Positions 40,181-51,133 are shown, counted from the first letter of the stretch. The stretch is 64,000 nt of DNA from Nitrospirota bacterium (GCA_029261135.1 JAJDBX010000006.1:1-64000); one strand, 5' to 3'. Notes: a model not told the origin generated them from the sequence alone. Numbers and translations are program-made.

Positions 40181-41035
40181 TTAGAGACCTTTGTCCGTTA
40201 ACATCGTGATGCGCTCATCGAACAGTTTTGCCGGCACATCCACGATATCGGAGGCTGACTCGATGATCACGCGCGACACGCCAATTTCAGTAATCCGCCC
40301 CTCCATCTCACCAATTTTGACTTTATCTCCGACGCGATAGAGTTTTCGCAGTTGATTCGCGGCAATGATGTTCGCGACATGGGTGCGTGCACCCAGGCCA
40401 AAAGCCAGCGCGATGCTACCCAAAAAGGCAGCCAGCACAATGCCGGTGACCAGCGACAGAAATTTGATATCAATCCCGATTTGATCAATGCCAATTACGG
40501 CCGCTGTGAACAAAATGGCCACTTGCGCAACCCGACCGAGCAGGTCTCCGTGGGCTGAATTTGCAGAGACCGCGGCAGATCGAACCAGGTCTCGCACCAG
40601 AAATCCCACGACAAAACCAGCCAACACAATCAGGACACCTGCGGCCGCGATCGGTAGGAAGTTCACCATTTCCCGGATCCACAGCCCGAAGACATCAAGG
40701 CCCAAAATTTCGGTCGCCAGCGTAATGGAAACAAGGATCACGAGCCAAAAAAACAACTCACCCAAAATAAAAAATGGTGGTCGGCGTGACTGGAGTTGTT
40801 CTAGCCCGCTTTTGGACATGAGCCGTTGCCACAATTGGTCGAGTCGCGCAATGACACGGACAAGCAGCGTGCGAATCAGCCGAGCGATCAGCCAGCCAAA
40901 GACCAATACAAGCAGCGCGATCGCCACGCGGGGAAGATAGGCAAATAACTTCGGGGTGAGGCTTTGTAGTCCTTCGTTCATTTCGTTCATTTCGTTCATT
41001 TCAAATCTCGATGGCACATATGCATTTCTCTCCAT
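40181..41035 (-). CDS. MscS-like / conserved TM-helix mechanosensitive protein
   Basis: VLVFGWLIARLIRTLLVRVIARLDQL, FLGSIALAFGLGARTHVANIIA, YRVGDKVKIGEMEGRITEIG. Confidence 0.85.
   Translation of the reverse strand: MERNAYVPSRFEMNEMNEMNEGLQSLTPKLFAYLPRVAIALLVLVFGWLIARLIRTLLVRVIARLDQLWQRLMSKSGLEQLQSRRPPFFILGELFFWLVILVSITLATEILGLDVFGLWIREMVNFLPIAAAGVLIVLAGFVVGFLVRDLVRSAAVSANSAHGDLLGRVAQVAILFTAAVIGIDQIGIDIKFLSLVTGIVLAAFLGSIALAFGLGARTHVANIIAANQLRKLYRVGDKVKIGEMEGRITEIGVSRVIIESASDIVDVPAKLFDERITMLTDKGL
40973..41001. repeat. 9-bp tandem repeat, 3 copies, encoding (MNE)3
   Basis: TTCGTTCAT x3 + TTC. Confidence 0.9.
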
Positions 41036-41270
41036 TTCCAGATGTCTTTATAGCATATTCTGAGTTGTATTTGACTATATTGTTATTTCTGGGAACTTGT
41101 ACATCATCGACCCTACTTGACTACGATTTATTTTCCAACGAGTCACCAGATTCTAGCACCCATTCAAGAACGCATTATCTTATTGACTTCAAAGTCTTCA
41201 TGGGACTATATGCTTGTTGATTTGATCGTTTCTTGACAATATAAGCCCTGAAAACAAACCAAATCTCTTA

Positions 41271-42645
41271 ATGAGGCAGACCATGAATTTAGTTGAACAT
41301 GAGTACGATCCGAGTAAGCATCTCCATGAACGTCCGAAAAAAATATTTGAAGAACGCTTCGATTTTCCAGCCCATGTCCAGTATTTTTCTTATTTTATGA
41401 CCGATCCTCCTTCGGATCGAATTAAGAGTCAAGGTGAATTTAAGTCCCTTTTAGATCGGCTTGGAGTCCCAGAGCACTACCGGACTTTTTCGGAGAAGTT
41501 TGGTTTCGGTGTGAAAACCGCAAACAACGGCGACCAGCTGTATGTCATTTGGGAAGCGCATACGGAATATTATAGCCACCAAATTTGGCATATTCCGGAC
41601 GACAAATTGTTATACATCGAATACGGGCCCATTACTTTTCCCGGCTATGACTATCTCCCCGAGACTTTGGGGGTCAGGGTCAACGCTCTCGACATTCTTG
41701 TTTTGTCTGATACTCAGATGACAACCGAAGAAATTCAAAACCTCATGCCTGAGCAGCATATCTATGGCAGCCAAGTCTTCGGAAAAGAAATTACGGTACT
41801 CACGAGTTTTACCGCTGATGCACACCATGCAGAACGCTACTTGGTTTTTTCCGCTGACCCCGAGGCCTTGAGCCGGCACTTGACCCAGGCGATTGACGGT
41901 ATCGTCACAACAGAGACTTACTATCACTTACTCATGCGTCCTTTTCCAGATTTTTCCAAAGCCATTGATCAGGTTCATCAACTGGAGCAAATTCTGCTCC
42001 AACACAGCCAGGTTCTTTCGGCAGACATTTCAAAAGTCGATGCCGAAACGGCAAAGCAGTGGCTCAAGGCATTGACCAGTGATTTTATGACTGTCGGGCA
42101 ATTTGGAGAACAAATGCGGCTTCGGCTTTCCTCTTCCTTGCCCTATTATGCCATCGTGCAAGCCACCGTACGCGCGCAGCAAGAAACAGCCTTTCCCTCC
42201 ATTTCTTCCGCTCTATGACTCAATGTTGGGCAGCGTATCGGGTGTCGCCGATGGCTATCAGCAACTCTTAAAACGCATCAATGTGTTAATCGCCGATTTT
42301 CAGAGCATCATTTCCGTAATTCGAGCACGAGTAAACCTCATGTTGCAGGAACAAAACCTCGTTCTGGAAGACCAGAACTTTAAGCTACTTGTCAGCATGG
42401 ATAAAACAACCAAGAGTCAAGCCATCCTGCAACACACGGTGGAATCGCTCTCAGTTATTGTAATTGCCTACTATCTATCCGGCTTGGGAAGCTATCTGTT
42501 TAAAGCACTTGAGAAAATGGGGTGGATAGAAAGCGCGACGCTGGCCTCGGGAATTTTTGTGCCCACTTCGCTCGGACTTTCGTTGGGACTGACCCTCGTG
42601 GGAAGACGTATCATTCACAAAATGATGTCCTCGGAAGAACATTAA
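41271..42645 (+). pseudogene. DUF3422 family membrane protein gene, frameshifted
   Basis: two overlapping ORFs (41271-42218, 42103-42645) carry consecutive parts of one DUF3422-like protein. Confidence 0.72.
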
Positions 42646-42646
42646 C

Positions 42647-43069
42647 TTAGCGAAGGGTTTCTAGTAAATCCCTACCATCCTGGTCTCGAAAACCATTGTA
42701 TTCGATGATGAATTTCTTTTTTTTCCCCACACGCCACTGAAACTTTCGGACCCCTTTTTCATCTTTTTGAACAAAAGCGCAGTGCTCTTGTGCGCTTTCT
42801 TCCCATTTCAGACAATGTTGTCCCAGTTCATTGATACGCCAATGGCCCAGTCTCCCGGCATTGGGTTTGATTTCCTTGACTTCACCTGTACTTTGGTACT
42901 CCCGAAGAAACTTTATATCTGATTTTTCTGAGAGAAGATGCCCTTCGACGGTCGTGTCTTCATACAGGGTTTTAAGTTGACTTTCTGAGAGAAGATCTTC
43001 AGCCCATAAAGTTGAGGATAGTAGACAAAACGTCAATATTGAGTATAGGGTCAGTGCCTTAATGTGCAT
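42647..43069 (-). CDS. secreted hypothetical protein
   Basis: signal peptide; GHWRINELGQHCLKWEESAQEHCAFV. Confidence 0.6.
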   Translation of the reverse strand: MHIKALTLYSILTFCLLSSTLWAEDLLSESQLKTLYEDTTVEGHLLSEKSDIKFLREYQSTGEVKEIKPNAGRLGHWRINELGQHCLKWEESAQEHCAFVQKDEKGVRKFQWRVGKKKKFIIEYNGFRDQDGRDLLETLR

Positions 43070-43313
43070 TGCGGTCTCCGAATGTAAGGACTAAGGCTCG
43101 TACTCTGAAAGGTGAGCCTCACTTCTTCCTGGAGTGTACTAGAGTTGTAGGGATATTTAAAGGGGGGGGTCTGTTTAATCCTTGGGATATCCCTCCTGTC
43201 TGTAGTCAATCCAGATGCTTTCTTGCTCCCGGAAAAATTCCAAACTTTCTTAGGGTTTCTGTCTTCAGGTATACTCTCAGATATGATCAACAATCCTCCC
43301 AATAGCCCCCGGA

Positions 43314-43540
43314 TCAAAACAGGAGCTTCGCAATTTTCTTGGTCTTAAGAAAAGTCGTTTCCTTACGATCATTTCCACGCGCATGCTACCTGTGGCGCCC
43401 TTTTCAATGATCAATTTGGTTTGCAGGTGTCTTCCGGATTCGCTTATGGAATTTTACGGTCGGCACCTTGATTGGGATGACTCCCGGCATTTTAGCCTAT
43501 GCCATTCTGATCCATCATCTCAAATCCGGAGTGTGGTAAC
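43314..43540 (+). pseudogene. VTT-domain (TVP38/TMEM64-type) protein remnant with frameshift
   Basis: RNFLGLKKSRFLTIISTRMLPVAPFSMINLV | AGVFRIRLWNFTVGTLIGMTPGILAYAILIHHLKSGVW* across two frames. Confidence 0.8.
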
Positions 43541-43740
43541 CGAGCATCGGACGCTTTGCCCTGATATCCGGTATATTGGCGTCACTGGTGATTGCAGCAC
43601 TCATCTTGCGAGCATGCTTGCTTAAATTGAAAGATAAACAGGAGGAACAAAAAGAATGACTGCCAACATCATTTTCTCACTGAGAAAAAAATCGTGGTTG
43701 TGTTCTTAAGCAGTTTTTTCTCAAACTTACGGGCACCTCG

Positions 43741-45075
43741 ATGGCCATAAAAATATCGCTTTCAAAAATCACCCATTTTCTAAAAACAGATATCTGGAGA
43801 ATGCGTGAACGGGATCTTCCTTTATCTAAATTGATCTTGATTCGACCTCTTAGGATTCTTGTGCTGTCTTTCCGAGGGTTTTCCAAGGATAAATGTCAAC
43901 TCAGAGCCTCGGCACTCACCTTCTATTCCTTGCTCTCCATTGTGCCGATTGTCGCGATGGTATTTGGAATCGCAAAAGGTTTTGGTCTTGAAGCAACCAT
44001 TGAACACCGACTTTACGAACAATTTGAAGCACAAAAAGAAGTCATTGACCATATCGTCGAATTTTCCCGCAGGCTGCTTGAAAACACGAAGGGCGGCGTT
44101 ATTGCGGGGATAGGGGTGGCCATTTTGTTTTGGGCCATCATTAAAGGCCTTTCAAATATTGAAGAATCATTCAATGAAGTGTGGGGTGTGCAAAAACCAA
44201 GGACACTCATACGAAAAACCAGCGACTACCTTTCGCTTTTACTGGTTGCCCCAGTTTTCCTGGTGATGTCGAGCACGGTCACCCTCGCAGTCACGGGCCA
44301 GATTACTACCCTCATGGAAAGAATCACGCTTTTAGGTCCACTGACCTCCGTCGTTTTTTTATTGTTGAAGCTAATGCCTTATGTTGTGCTCTGGGGTCTG
44401 TTCACATTCATTTATATCTTCATGCCAAACACAAAAGTTCAACTGAAATCAGCCCTGATTGCCGGAATCATCTCCGGAAGCTTATTCCAGATCTTTCAGG
44501 TGCTCTACATCGATTTTCAAATTGGGGTCTCAAAATACAACGCAATATACGGCAGTTTCGCCGCACTGCCGCTATTTCTGTTATGGCTTCAGATCAGCTG
44601 GCTAATTGTCCTTCTGGGAGCAGAATTGTCATTTGCCCATCAAAATGTCAGGACTTATGAATTTGAGCCGGATTATTTAAGAGTCAGCCATGCGTTTAAA
44701 CGGTTGCTGAGTTTAAAAATCGTGAAAATGATGATTGAACGTTTCTTAAGAGGCAAACCGCCTTTGGATGAGATGCAAATCTCTCATGAACTGGAAATTC
44801 CCATTCGACTGATCCGATTGATTTTATTTGAATTGACAAACGCGGGCCTTATTTCCCAGATTAAAACGAAGGATGATCGCATTGCCTCCTACCAGCCTGC
44901 TGTTGGCTCAGATTCCTTAACCATTAAATATGTACTCGACACACTCGACCAACATGGAACCGATAAAATCCCACTCGCACAATCGAAAGATCTTGAGCAG
45001 CTATCTATTTCCCTTAACGCTTTTGGCGAATTGATAAAAAAATCCCCTTACAACAAACCACTCAAGAACGTTTAG
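43741..45075 (+). CDS. YihY/UPF0761 family membrane protein with C-terminal winged-helix region
   Basis: ASALTFYSLLSIVPIVAMVFGIAKGFG, ISWLIVLLGAELSFAHQN. Confidence 0.92.
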   Translation: MAIKISLSKITHFLKTDIWRMRERDLPLSKLILIRPLRILVLSFRGFSKDKCQLRASALTFYSLLSIVPIVAMVFGIAKGFGLEATIEHRLYEQFEAQKEVIDHIVEFSRRLLENTKGGVIAGIGVAILFWAIIKGLSNIEESFNEVWGVQKPRTLIRKTSDYLSLLLVAPVFLVMSSTVTLAVTGQITTLMERITLLGPLTSVVFLLLKLMPYVVLWGLFTFIYIFMPNTKVQLKSALIAGIISGSLFQIFQVLYIDFQIGVSKYNAIYGSFAALPLFLLWLQISWLIVLLGAELSFAHQNVRTYEFEPDYLRVSHAFKRLLSLKIVKMMIERFLRGKPPLDEMQISHELEIPIRLIRLILFELTNAGLISQIKTKDDRIASYQPAVGSDSLTIKYVLDTLDQHGTDKIPLAQSKDLEQLSISLNAFGELIKKSPYNKPLKNV

Positions 45076-45120
45076 CACATTAAAACCAATAAGGTATCCT
45101 CAATTTTTTGAAAGCCCATG

Positions 45121-48100
45121 CTAATAGTCCCACTCCCAAAATAAACCGATATCTGACTCACCGTTTTGTTTAGCCTTACTTTCCAAAGAAACATTCGGAG
45201 TCATTTCTATTTCGACGGAAGCGACACCGGATGAAGCCGCTGTTCCTTGCTCTACTTCTAAATAAACTTTATCTGAAATATATTTCCCGGCCCCAAGTCT
45301 TGTATTCTCTGAACCGACACCTTCGACACGAAGATCATCTAATCCTACGAGAGATTGGATATAGTTCAAGGGATGAATCCCCGCACTACTTTTTCCGGAA
45401 AATTGACGTAAAGTGTTGGCAAGCTGAATCGCCTGAAACGGTGAAATTTGGTGAATGTTTTTGCCAAACAAAATCAGGGAAAGCACTTCGTCTTCAGGTA
45501 AAGCCGGTGTGGAGGCGAGACCAACCCCAAGGGAATCAATGGAACTTGTGATGAGAATTTTCCCTGTAATACCCTCGACTTTTGTAGAGGCTTCAATATC
45601 AAGATAAGGAGAAGGCGGGACAGCGCCTTGAAAACGGAAAACTGCCTTATCCAGAATAAATCGTCGGCCAAATGCCTCATAACGGCCACGCAGCATTTTT
45701 AGATCACCCATGACCCAGGGCGTTTTTAAATCACCTGTGATATCAAGTTCGCCTTGTAATTCACTATTGAGTCCTCGACCACTTACGAAAATTTGATTGT
45801 CCGCTTTAAATTTGATATCGAGTTTTATTTTTTTAAACAGTGTATCCGTTTGTTTTTTCTGATGCTTTGCTTCAACAATATTGAGTTTAGGAATCGAGAC
45901 TCCAAAGCGTTCCGGTAATCGAATGGACACTTCTTTTGGAGAAAGTATCCCTGAAATTATATATTTGTGATCTTCTCCTTTTAGGGTAATATCCGTATTT
46001 AACCATGCATCATAATTTTGATTCCTTAAGAGGTGCATCTCATTTAGATTTAAGGAAGCTGAAATATCAGGATTGAAAATATTATCCAAACCAATCGTTG
46101 CTGATGCCCTCAATGACCCTGTTTTTTCACTGTCTTTCGCCGTTAAAGAAACAATTTTTAATAAACCTTCCTTAAATTCAGCATCAGCTTCAATATCGAC
46201 CAGCTGTATATTGTTGTATTCATCAACGAAGATGCCTTTACGTAATGTTGCTTTCCCATTGATAATAGGTTTGGATAGGGTACCCATAATTCGTGCAGCG
46301 GCATTCAAATCACCATTGATCACATAACCTTCATCTAAAAACGACCGGGATACAACGGTTAAATCTGAGCTTGCATTTAAAGTACCGTCAAGTGAAGTTT
46401 CTTTAGAAATATCAAACACAAACGGTTCGAGAGAAAATCGCAGCGGAAGACTAAAGTCTCCCTGAAATTCCTTCACTCCCTTTCCTTTCCCGGTGAGTTT
46501 GTTTGTCAGTTTTCCGGACAAAAATTGGGTCTTCCCCACAAAAGATGCGGCATATTGTTCTTCAATTGTGGGGTGAAATGTGTATAAAATGCCGAATTCC
46601 GGTTTTTCAAAAGACCCTGCCCCGTGCCCCGAAATTTCATCGACAACCACGGGGATCGAAGAAAGATCAGCAAAAGGAAGATCAGCCAAAACAAGATGTT
46701 TTCCCTCAAAATCGAGCTGAATTTTCGTTTTTTCAAAACGGCCTGAAAACTTGATTATCCCTTTTCCTGCCGTAAGTTCTGCTTCAGAAACTGAAATGAG
46801 AAAAGGATCAAGTCGATGCACACGTCCTGTGGCACTCACAATAAAGGGCCTGTAGCTATGTGCTTTCCCTGAAACGACTACATCGTATTGCTCCGCTTTT
46901 GAGGATATATTCATATCCATATTTTTGATGTCAACGGTGTCAATTTTTCCACCTAAAAGCCGGATTTCTGCGTTCACATTTTTGATGTTTTTTATGTCTT
47001 CAGCATGAAACCTTGCTTTAATCTTTTCCGCAGTGTAATCCTGATACTTCATTTGACTTAAATGCGAGTTGAGTGAAGCGGATTGTGTGCCATTTTCTGA
47101 TGACAGCTTTAATTCTGCAGAACCCGAACCGGAAAGATCTACGATATTGATAAATTGCCTCAAAAAGGTAAAATCTTGCAATGTTGCATCAATAAAGCCT
47201 TCTGCGAAGGTAGTTTCAATATTATAATTCAGCTTACCTGTTATTTCGATTAGCCCGCCGTGGCCTTTAATATCGGACAAGATTACCAACTCATCCTTCC
47301 AGCGTGTTTTTGACTGGATAACCATCTCATGTCCTTGATACCTTGTTGATACTCTAAATTTACCCGATAAGTCTTTCATTTTCCCTTCGATATCTCCCTT
47401 CAAGGTCACCACTTCTTTTAAATGTGCAGCAAAGTTCTGAGGCGCAATCCATTCAGTAAGGATATTTGTTTTGATCCTGCTATCTTGAAATCCAAATTGA
47501 CCACTTAAGGCAATAAGATTATTTTCTTTTTTTGCAATAATTTCGTCAAAATAAAGGGTCTGGTTCTGCGGATTAAATTTAAGCCGGTTATCAATACGAT
47601 CGGGAATATATTCTGAAAAACGATGCTGCACATTTTGCAACAAAATGGTTCCCGTAAAAACAATGTTCTCCTTGATGATTTTAAGATCTTGTTTGATTTT
47701 GAAATGTGAACGAAAACCACCTTCGAGCAATGTTTCAGAAAGATAAAAATCTTTAAGGTCAATATTTATTTTTATTGTTTTGAAATATAGATTGGGTAGC
47801 GCAATCGATTGAGTGCCCATACTTTTTTTATCACTTTTGGATTCGGGAAGGTTTTTTACACTCAAAGATGAGGCGCTTAAATCAATATCAAGATGTTTCA
47901 GTCCCAGACTTAAAAGACCAATACGCAGTGATAGGTTTTCGCTTGCGGCTAAAAGCTGATCGTTGTCCAAAATTTTAAGACGGCCGGCCTTAAGACCCCA
48001 AATACCGGATAAGCTAAAATCATGTGTCTGGATCGTATAAGAGGTCTCACGCAACGCTGTGTTGATTTGTTTTGTAATCCACTTTCCGCCTTTTTCTGTA

Positions 48101-48201
48101 TTGAGCCAGATCACAAAGCTTTGCAATGCCACCGTGATTATGATTGTCACGGCGAGAAAAACTAATAGAAATACAGCACAATGTTTAAGTAGAATCCGCA
48201 A
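45121..48201 (-). CDS. tamB: TamB translocation/assembly module protein
   Basis: 1026 aa, N-terminal TM, beta-helical AsmA/TamB repeats, C-terminal DUF490-type GRYEAFGRRFILDKAVFRFQG. Confidence 0.88.
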   Translation of the reverse strand: MRILLKHCAVFLLVFLAVTIIITVALQSFVIWLNTEKGGKWITKQINTALRETSYTIQTHDFSLSGIWGLKAGRLKILDNDQLLAASENLSLRIGLLSLGLKHLDIDLSASSLSVKNLPESKSDKKSMGTQSIALPNLYFKTIKINIDLKDFYLSETLLEGGFRSHFKIKQDLKIIKENIVFTGTILLQNVQHRFSEYIPDRIDNRLKFNPQNQTLYFDEIIAKKENNLIALSGQFGFQDSRIKTNILTEWIAPQNFAAHLKEVVTLKGDIEGKMKDLSGKFRVSTRYQGHEMVIQSKTRWKDELVILSDIKGHGGLIEITGKLNYNIETTFAEGFIDATLQDFTFLRQFINIVDLSGSGSAELKLSSENGTQSASLNSHLSQMKYQDYTAEKIKARFHAEDIKNIKNVNAEIRLLGGKIDTVDIKNMDMNISSKAEQYDVVVSGKAHSYRPFIVSATGRVHRLDPFLISVSEAELTAGKGIIKFSGRFEKTKIQLDFEGKHLVLADLPFADLSSIPVVVDEISGHGAGSFEKPEFGILYTFHPTIEEQYAASFVGKTQFLSGKLTNKLTGKGKGVKEFQGDFSLPLRFSLEPFVFDISKETSLDGTLNASSDLTVVSRSFLDEGYVINGDLNAAARIMGTLSKPIINGKATLRKGIFVDEYNNIQLVDIEADAEFKEGLLKIVSLTAKDSEKTGSLRASATIGLDNIFNPDISASLNLNEMHLLRNQNYDAWLNTDITLKGEDHKYIISGILSPKEVSIRLPERFGVSIPKLNIVEAKHQKKQTDTLFKKIKLDIKFKADNQIFVSGRGLNSELQGELDITGDLKTPWVMGDLKMLRGRYEAFGRRFILDKAVFRFQGAVPPSPYLDIEASTKVEGITGKILITSSIDSLGVGLASTPALPEDEVLSLILFGKNIHQISPFQAIQLANTLRQFSGKSSAGIHPLNYIQSLVGLDDLRVEGVGSENTRLGAGKYISDKVYLEVEQGTAASSGVASVEIEMTPNVSLESKAKQNGESDIGLFWEWDY

Positions 48202-48323
48202 GATTTAAACCCAATAAAGACCAATGGAATGAGGCGGAAAGATAGGGAGCAAGGCATCTCGTGCCTTATCAAAATGCATTGTCATTCCTTTGAGATATTG
48301 AAAATTTCTGGAGAGGCGGTTCA

Positions 48324-50057
48324 TTAAAATGCTTGTCCGATGCTAATATAAATTTGAAAACTTTCATCGGTGTTGTCTTTTTCGTTTAGGGGGACAGCGA
48401 CATCAAGCCGTATGGGCCCAAAGCCTGTGTAATACCGCATACCCATTCCTGCGCCGATAAAAAAACTTTCTTCCAAATCCGGAAACACATCTGCATAGAC
48501 TCCGCCCCCATCTACAAATGCCACAAGGCCGATATGGTCTGTGAATTTCAATCTCAATTCTATGCTTGTCTCCAGCAATGATTGTTCACCCCGGGGCACG
48601 CCGTTTTCATTGATAGGTCCAGCCTCTTGAAATCCAAAACCACGGATGGATCCGCCACCGCCGGCGTAAAACCGCTTGGACGCAGGAATATTAGAGGCAT
48701 CAGCACCTAAAATACTGCCAACCGAAACACGCGAAGCCAGAACGGGATCGTATGTGGACGTACTCAGATCAAAATAACTGGTGCCTTTGATACGATTTTT
48801 TAAAAAAGCGTCGGACGTTCCAAATGCGTCAAAAAAAGGCTCAGTTCCAAACACAAAGCTTAGGCCTTGATGCGAATCCAGCACGTCATCACGATTATCA
48901 AAATTCAATCCTCCGGGAAAAGAAACCAGATCAAAGGTATTTTCTTGCGCGTCATGCTCTGTGATTTTTGATGTTTCAAAAGCGACACCCAAGTGACCCA
49001 TCCAATGAATGGAAAGTTTTCGACTCAAGGAAGACTGTAGATTTAAACTCATTTCTTCAAAAGCATCTGTGTCCCTTCTTTCAAGAATGGCAGATACATT
49101 CAGGCTTTGTTTCTTTGATAAAAAGAAAGGTTTTCTGAAACTTGTTTCAAGAGACTGGCGCAACGTAGAGAACTGCGTGAGGATGGAAATTTCTTCACCG
49201 GCCCCCAAATAATTATTGTGCCGCCAATTTGCACTGACACCGGGCCCTTCCCAAGTGCTGTATTTTACGCCGAGCCTAATTTTTCGGGGCGCACGCGTTT
49301 TCAAAACAAAAGAGACCGGTACGAATTTTGATTCAGGCAGTTTTTCGGGTAAATCAGAATTCGCTACACTTAACAAACCTGTTTCCAGTAAATCAGTTCT
49401 GGTGGCTTCAATTTTATTGAGATTCCAACATTCTCCTTCCTTATATCGCAAAAAATAAGAAAGAAATTCACGCTCGATATTATTTCCGCCACTGAAATTT
49501 GTTTTTCCAAATTTTGCATCCTCTTCACCCGCTACGATAAATTTGATATCAGCAATATGACGATTATGATCCAATAAAACTTCATGGCTCACAAATAAAT
49601 GGTAAAAACAGTGTTCTTTCGATATTTTTTTATAAAGTTGGTTTTGGGCATCCAGAACTGTTTCGGCATCCAGAATATTCCCGGATTTTAAGACAATTGA
49701 ATTAGATTTTTCGTACCCGGTAATATTAATTTTGTTTATTTTATAGACTGGTCCGGGTTTTATTTTTAAATGATCTTCCTCATCCTCCCGCCTGTAAGTA
49801 ATCCTGGGGCGATAATAGCCTTTTGCATTGAGGGCTTTCTCCAGATCGGCCTTCACCTTTGTGAAACGAATGGGCTGATCAGATTTTTTCTGGTATTGAA
49901 TTAAAACATTTTGATCGATGTATTGCGCAAGATCAGTATGGTTTTCAAGACCAGTCACCTTAATCTGTGCCAGTAAAACCCTGGTTTGAAAAAAAATACC
50001 GAGAAATACAAAGTATGAGATGCATAAAACCCATATTCTTTTCACGCAAAATTCCAC
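48324..50057 (-). CDS. tamA: TamA/Omp85 family outer membrane protein
   Basis: POTRA-like N-terminus, RFYAGGGGSIRGFGFQEAGP, GIGPIRLDVAVPL-type end. Confidence 0.9.
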   Translation of the reverse strand: MEFCVKRIWVLCISYFVFLGIFFQTRVLLAQIKVTGLENHTDLAQYIDQNVLIQYQKKSDQPIRFTKVKADLEKALNAKGYYRPRITYRREDEEDHLKIKPGPVYKINKINITGYEKSNSIVLKSGNILDAETVLDAQNQLYKKISKEHCFYHLFVSHEVLLDHNRHIADIKFIVAGEEDAKFGKTNFSGGNNIEREFLSYFLRYKEGECWNLNKIEATRTDLLETGLLSVANSDLPEKLPESKFVPVSFVLKTRAPRKIRLGVKYSTWEGPGVSANWRHNNYLGAGEEISILTQFSTLRQSLETSFRKPFFLSKKQSLNVSAILERRDTDAFEEMSLNLQSSLSRKLSIHWMGHLGVAFETSKITEHDAQENTFDLVSFPGGLNFDNRDDVLDSHQGLSFVFGTEPFFDAFGTSDAFLKNRIKGTSYFDLSTSTYDPVLASRVSVGSILGADASNIPASKRFYAGGGGSIRGFGFQEAGPINENGVPRGEQSLLETSIELRLKFTDHIGLVAFVDGGGVYADVFPDLEESFFIGAGMGMRYYTGFGPIRLDVAVPLNEKDNTDESFQIYISIGQAF

Positions 50058-50274
50058 TCATGCCAGACCATATTGGGGTCATGATTTGGGATTAAATTCA
50101 AGTGAAGATATACAGACGATGCAGAAATTAGAGAATATCGTATGGTTTTTTCCGTTTTTAAGAACGCGTAAATTATCTCAGGGTGACGAAAAAAAACGTA
50201 ATATATCACACAGTTCTTCTAGAGAAAAGTTCTGTCTCTAGATCTATCAAATCCGAAAAGTACACAAAAAACCT

Positions 50275-50550
50275 TTAAACGGAATTGCTGGATGATAGCG
50301 AAGAAAATGCTTGTTTTAGTGTTGATAAAGTGAGTCTAAATGCCTGCCACAATAAAGAACGATATCGTCGACAAGATAAAAGGGATTGCAGTTGCACCCG
50401 ACTGAGAATATAGCCGCCGATTAAAGCAAAAACTACCGCCTGCCGCGGATGCCGTTGTGTCAAAATGAATGGGCTAAGGTCTAGAGCAATCGAGCGCAAG
50501 CGGGTTTTGGCTTCTTCAGGGGTTAACGCATGAGACGTTTTACTTGCCAT
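50275..50550 (-). CDS. YqjK-like small envelope protein
   Basis: position in YqjD/YqjE-like trio; FALIGGYILSRVQL. Confidence 0.45.
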   Translation of the reverse strand: MASKTSHALTPEEAKTRLRSIALDLSPFILTQRHPRQAVVFALIGGYILSRVQLQSLLSCRRYRSLLWQAFRLTLSTLKQAFSSLSSSNSV

Positions 50551-50798
50551 GTCAACACTCCGGAGAAAAATAGGATAAGCAAACCACAAACCAGTGCGGC
50601 GATGATCGGGTCTGAGCGCACGAGCAGGTATTGGTATCCTGCCCATGCGCAGAAACCGAAACCCACCCACATGAACATAAAGAGGGTTCCCACACATCCC
50701 ACGGCAAGGGCAGTGCGTACCGTAGCATGCCTCAGTGCCCGACCTTCCGCCTCCAGCAAATCAGCCAGAGCAATAAACACTTCAATCAGACTATTCAC
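50523..50798 (-). CDS. YqjE / 'phage holin family' membrane protein
   Basis: two TM helices, overlapping gene order with DUF883. Confidence 0.55.
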   Translation of the reverse strand: MNSLIEVFIALADLLEAEGRALRHATVRTALAVGCVGTLFMFMWVGFGFCAWAGYQYLLVRSDPIIAALVCGLLILFFSGVLTWQVKRLMR

Positions 50799-51133
50799 TA
50801 TTCAGATCGACGGCCACCCATACTGATCAGTTTAGCAATGATAAACCCCAGACCTAAGGCTGTCGCCAAACTAGTTCCCGGATACTCGGAAATTTTCTTC
50901 TCTGTGGTCTTCATTGTTTTCGACCCTTTTTTCAATAAATCTTCGAGTTTTTTTTCAAAATCCTCCAGGATACTGCTGGCCTGATCTTTCATACGACTCT
51001 TGGTTTCGTCGACTTTTTCACCGGAGGCCGATTTTACGGAATCCGTCAAATCCGAGATATCTTTGCGAAGCTGGTTGAGATCCTTTTTGAATGCATCCAT
51101 TTCCTTGCGCATTTGTTCTTCAGACATATCCAT
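50798..51133 (-). CDS. DUF883 (YqjD/ElaB-like) protein
   Basis: coiled coil then C-terminal YPGTSLATALGLGFIIAKLISMGGRR. Confidence 0.8.
   Translation of the reverse strand: MDMSEEQMRKEMDAFKKDLNQLRKDISDLTDSVKSASGEKVDETKSRMKDQASSILEDFEKKLEDLLKKGSKTMKTTEKKISEYPGTSLATALGLGFIIAKLISMGGRRSE

Noticed and set aside
40973-41001. 9-bp repeat as a phase-variation switch
   Set aside because: Unit length is a multiple of 3, so copy-number change keeps the frame.
50523-50798. 'Phage holin family' protein as evidence of a prophage
   Set aside because: Sits in a YqjD/YqjE-type stress operon; no phage structural or lysis genes around.
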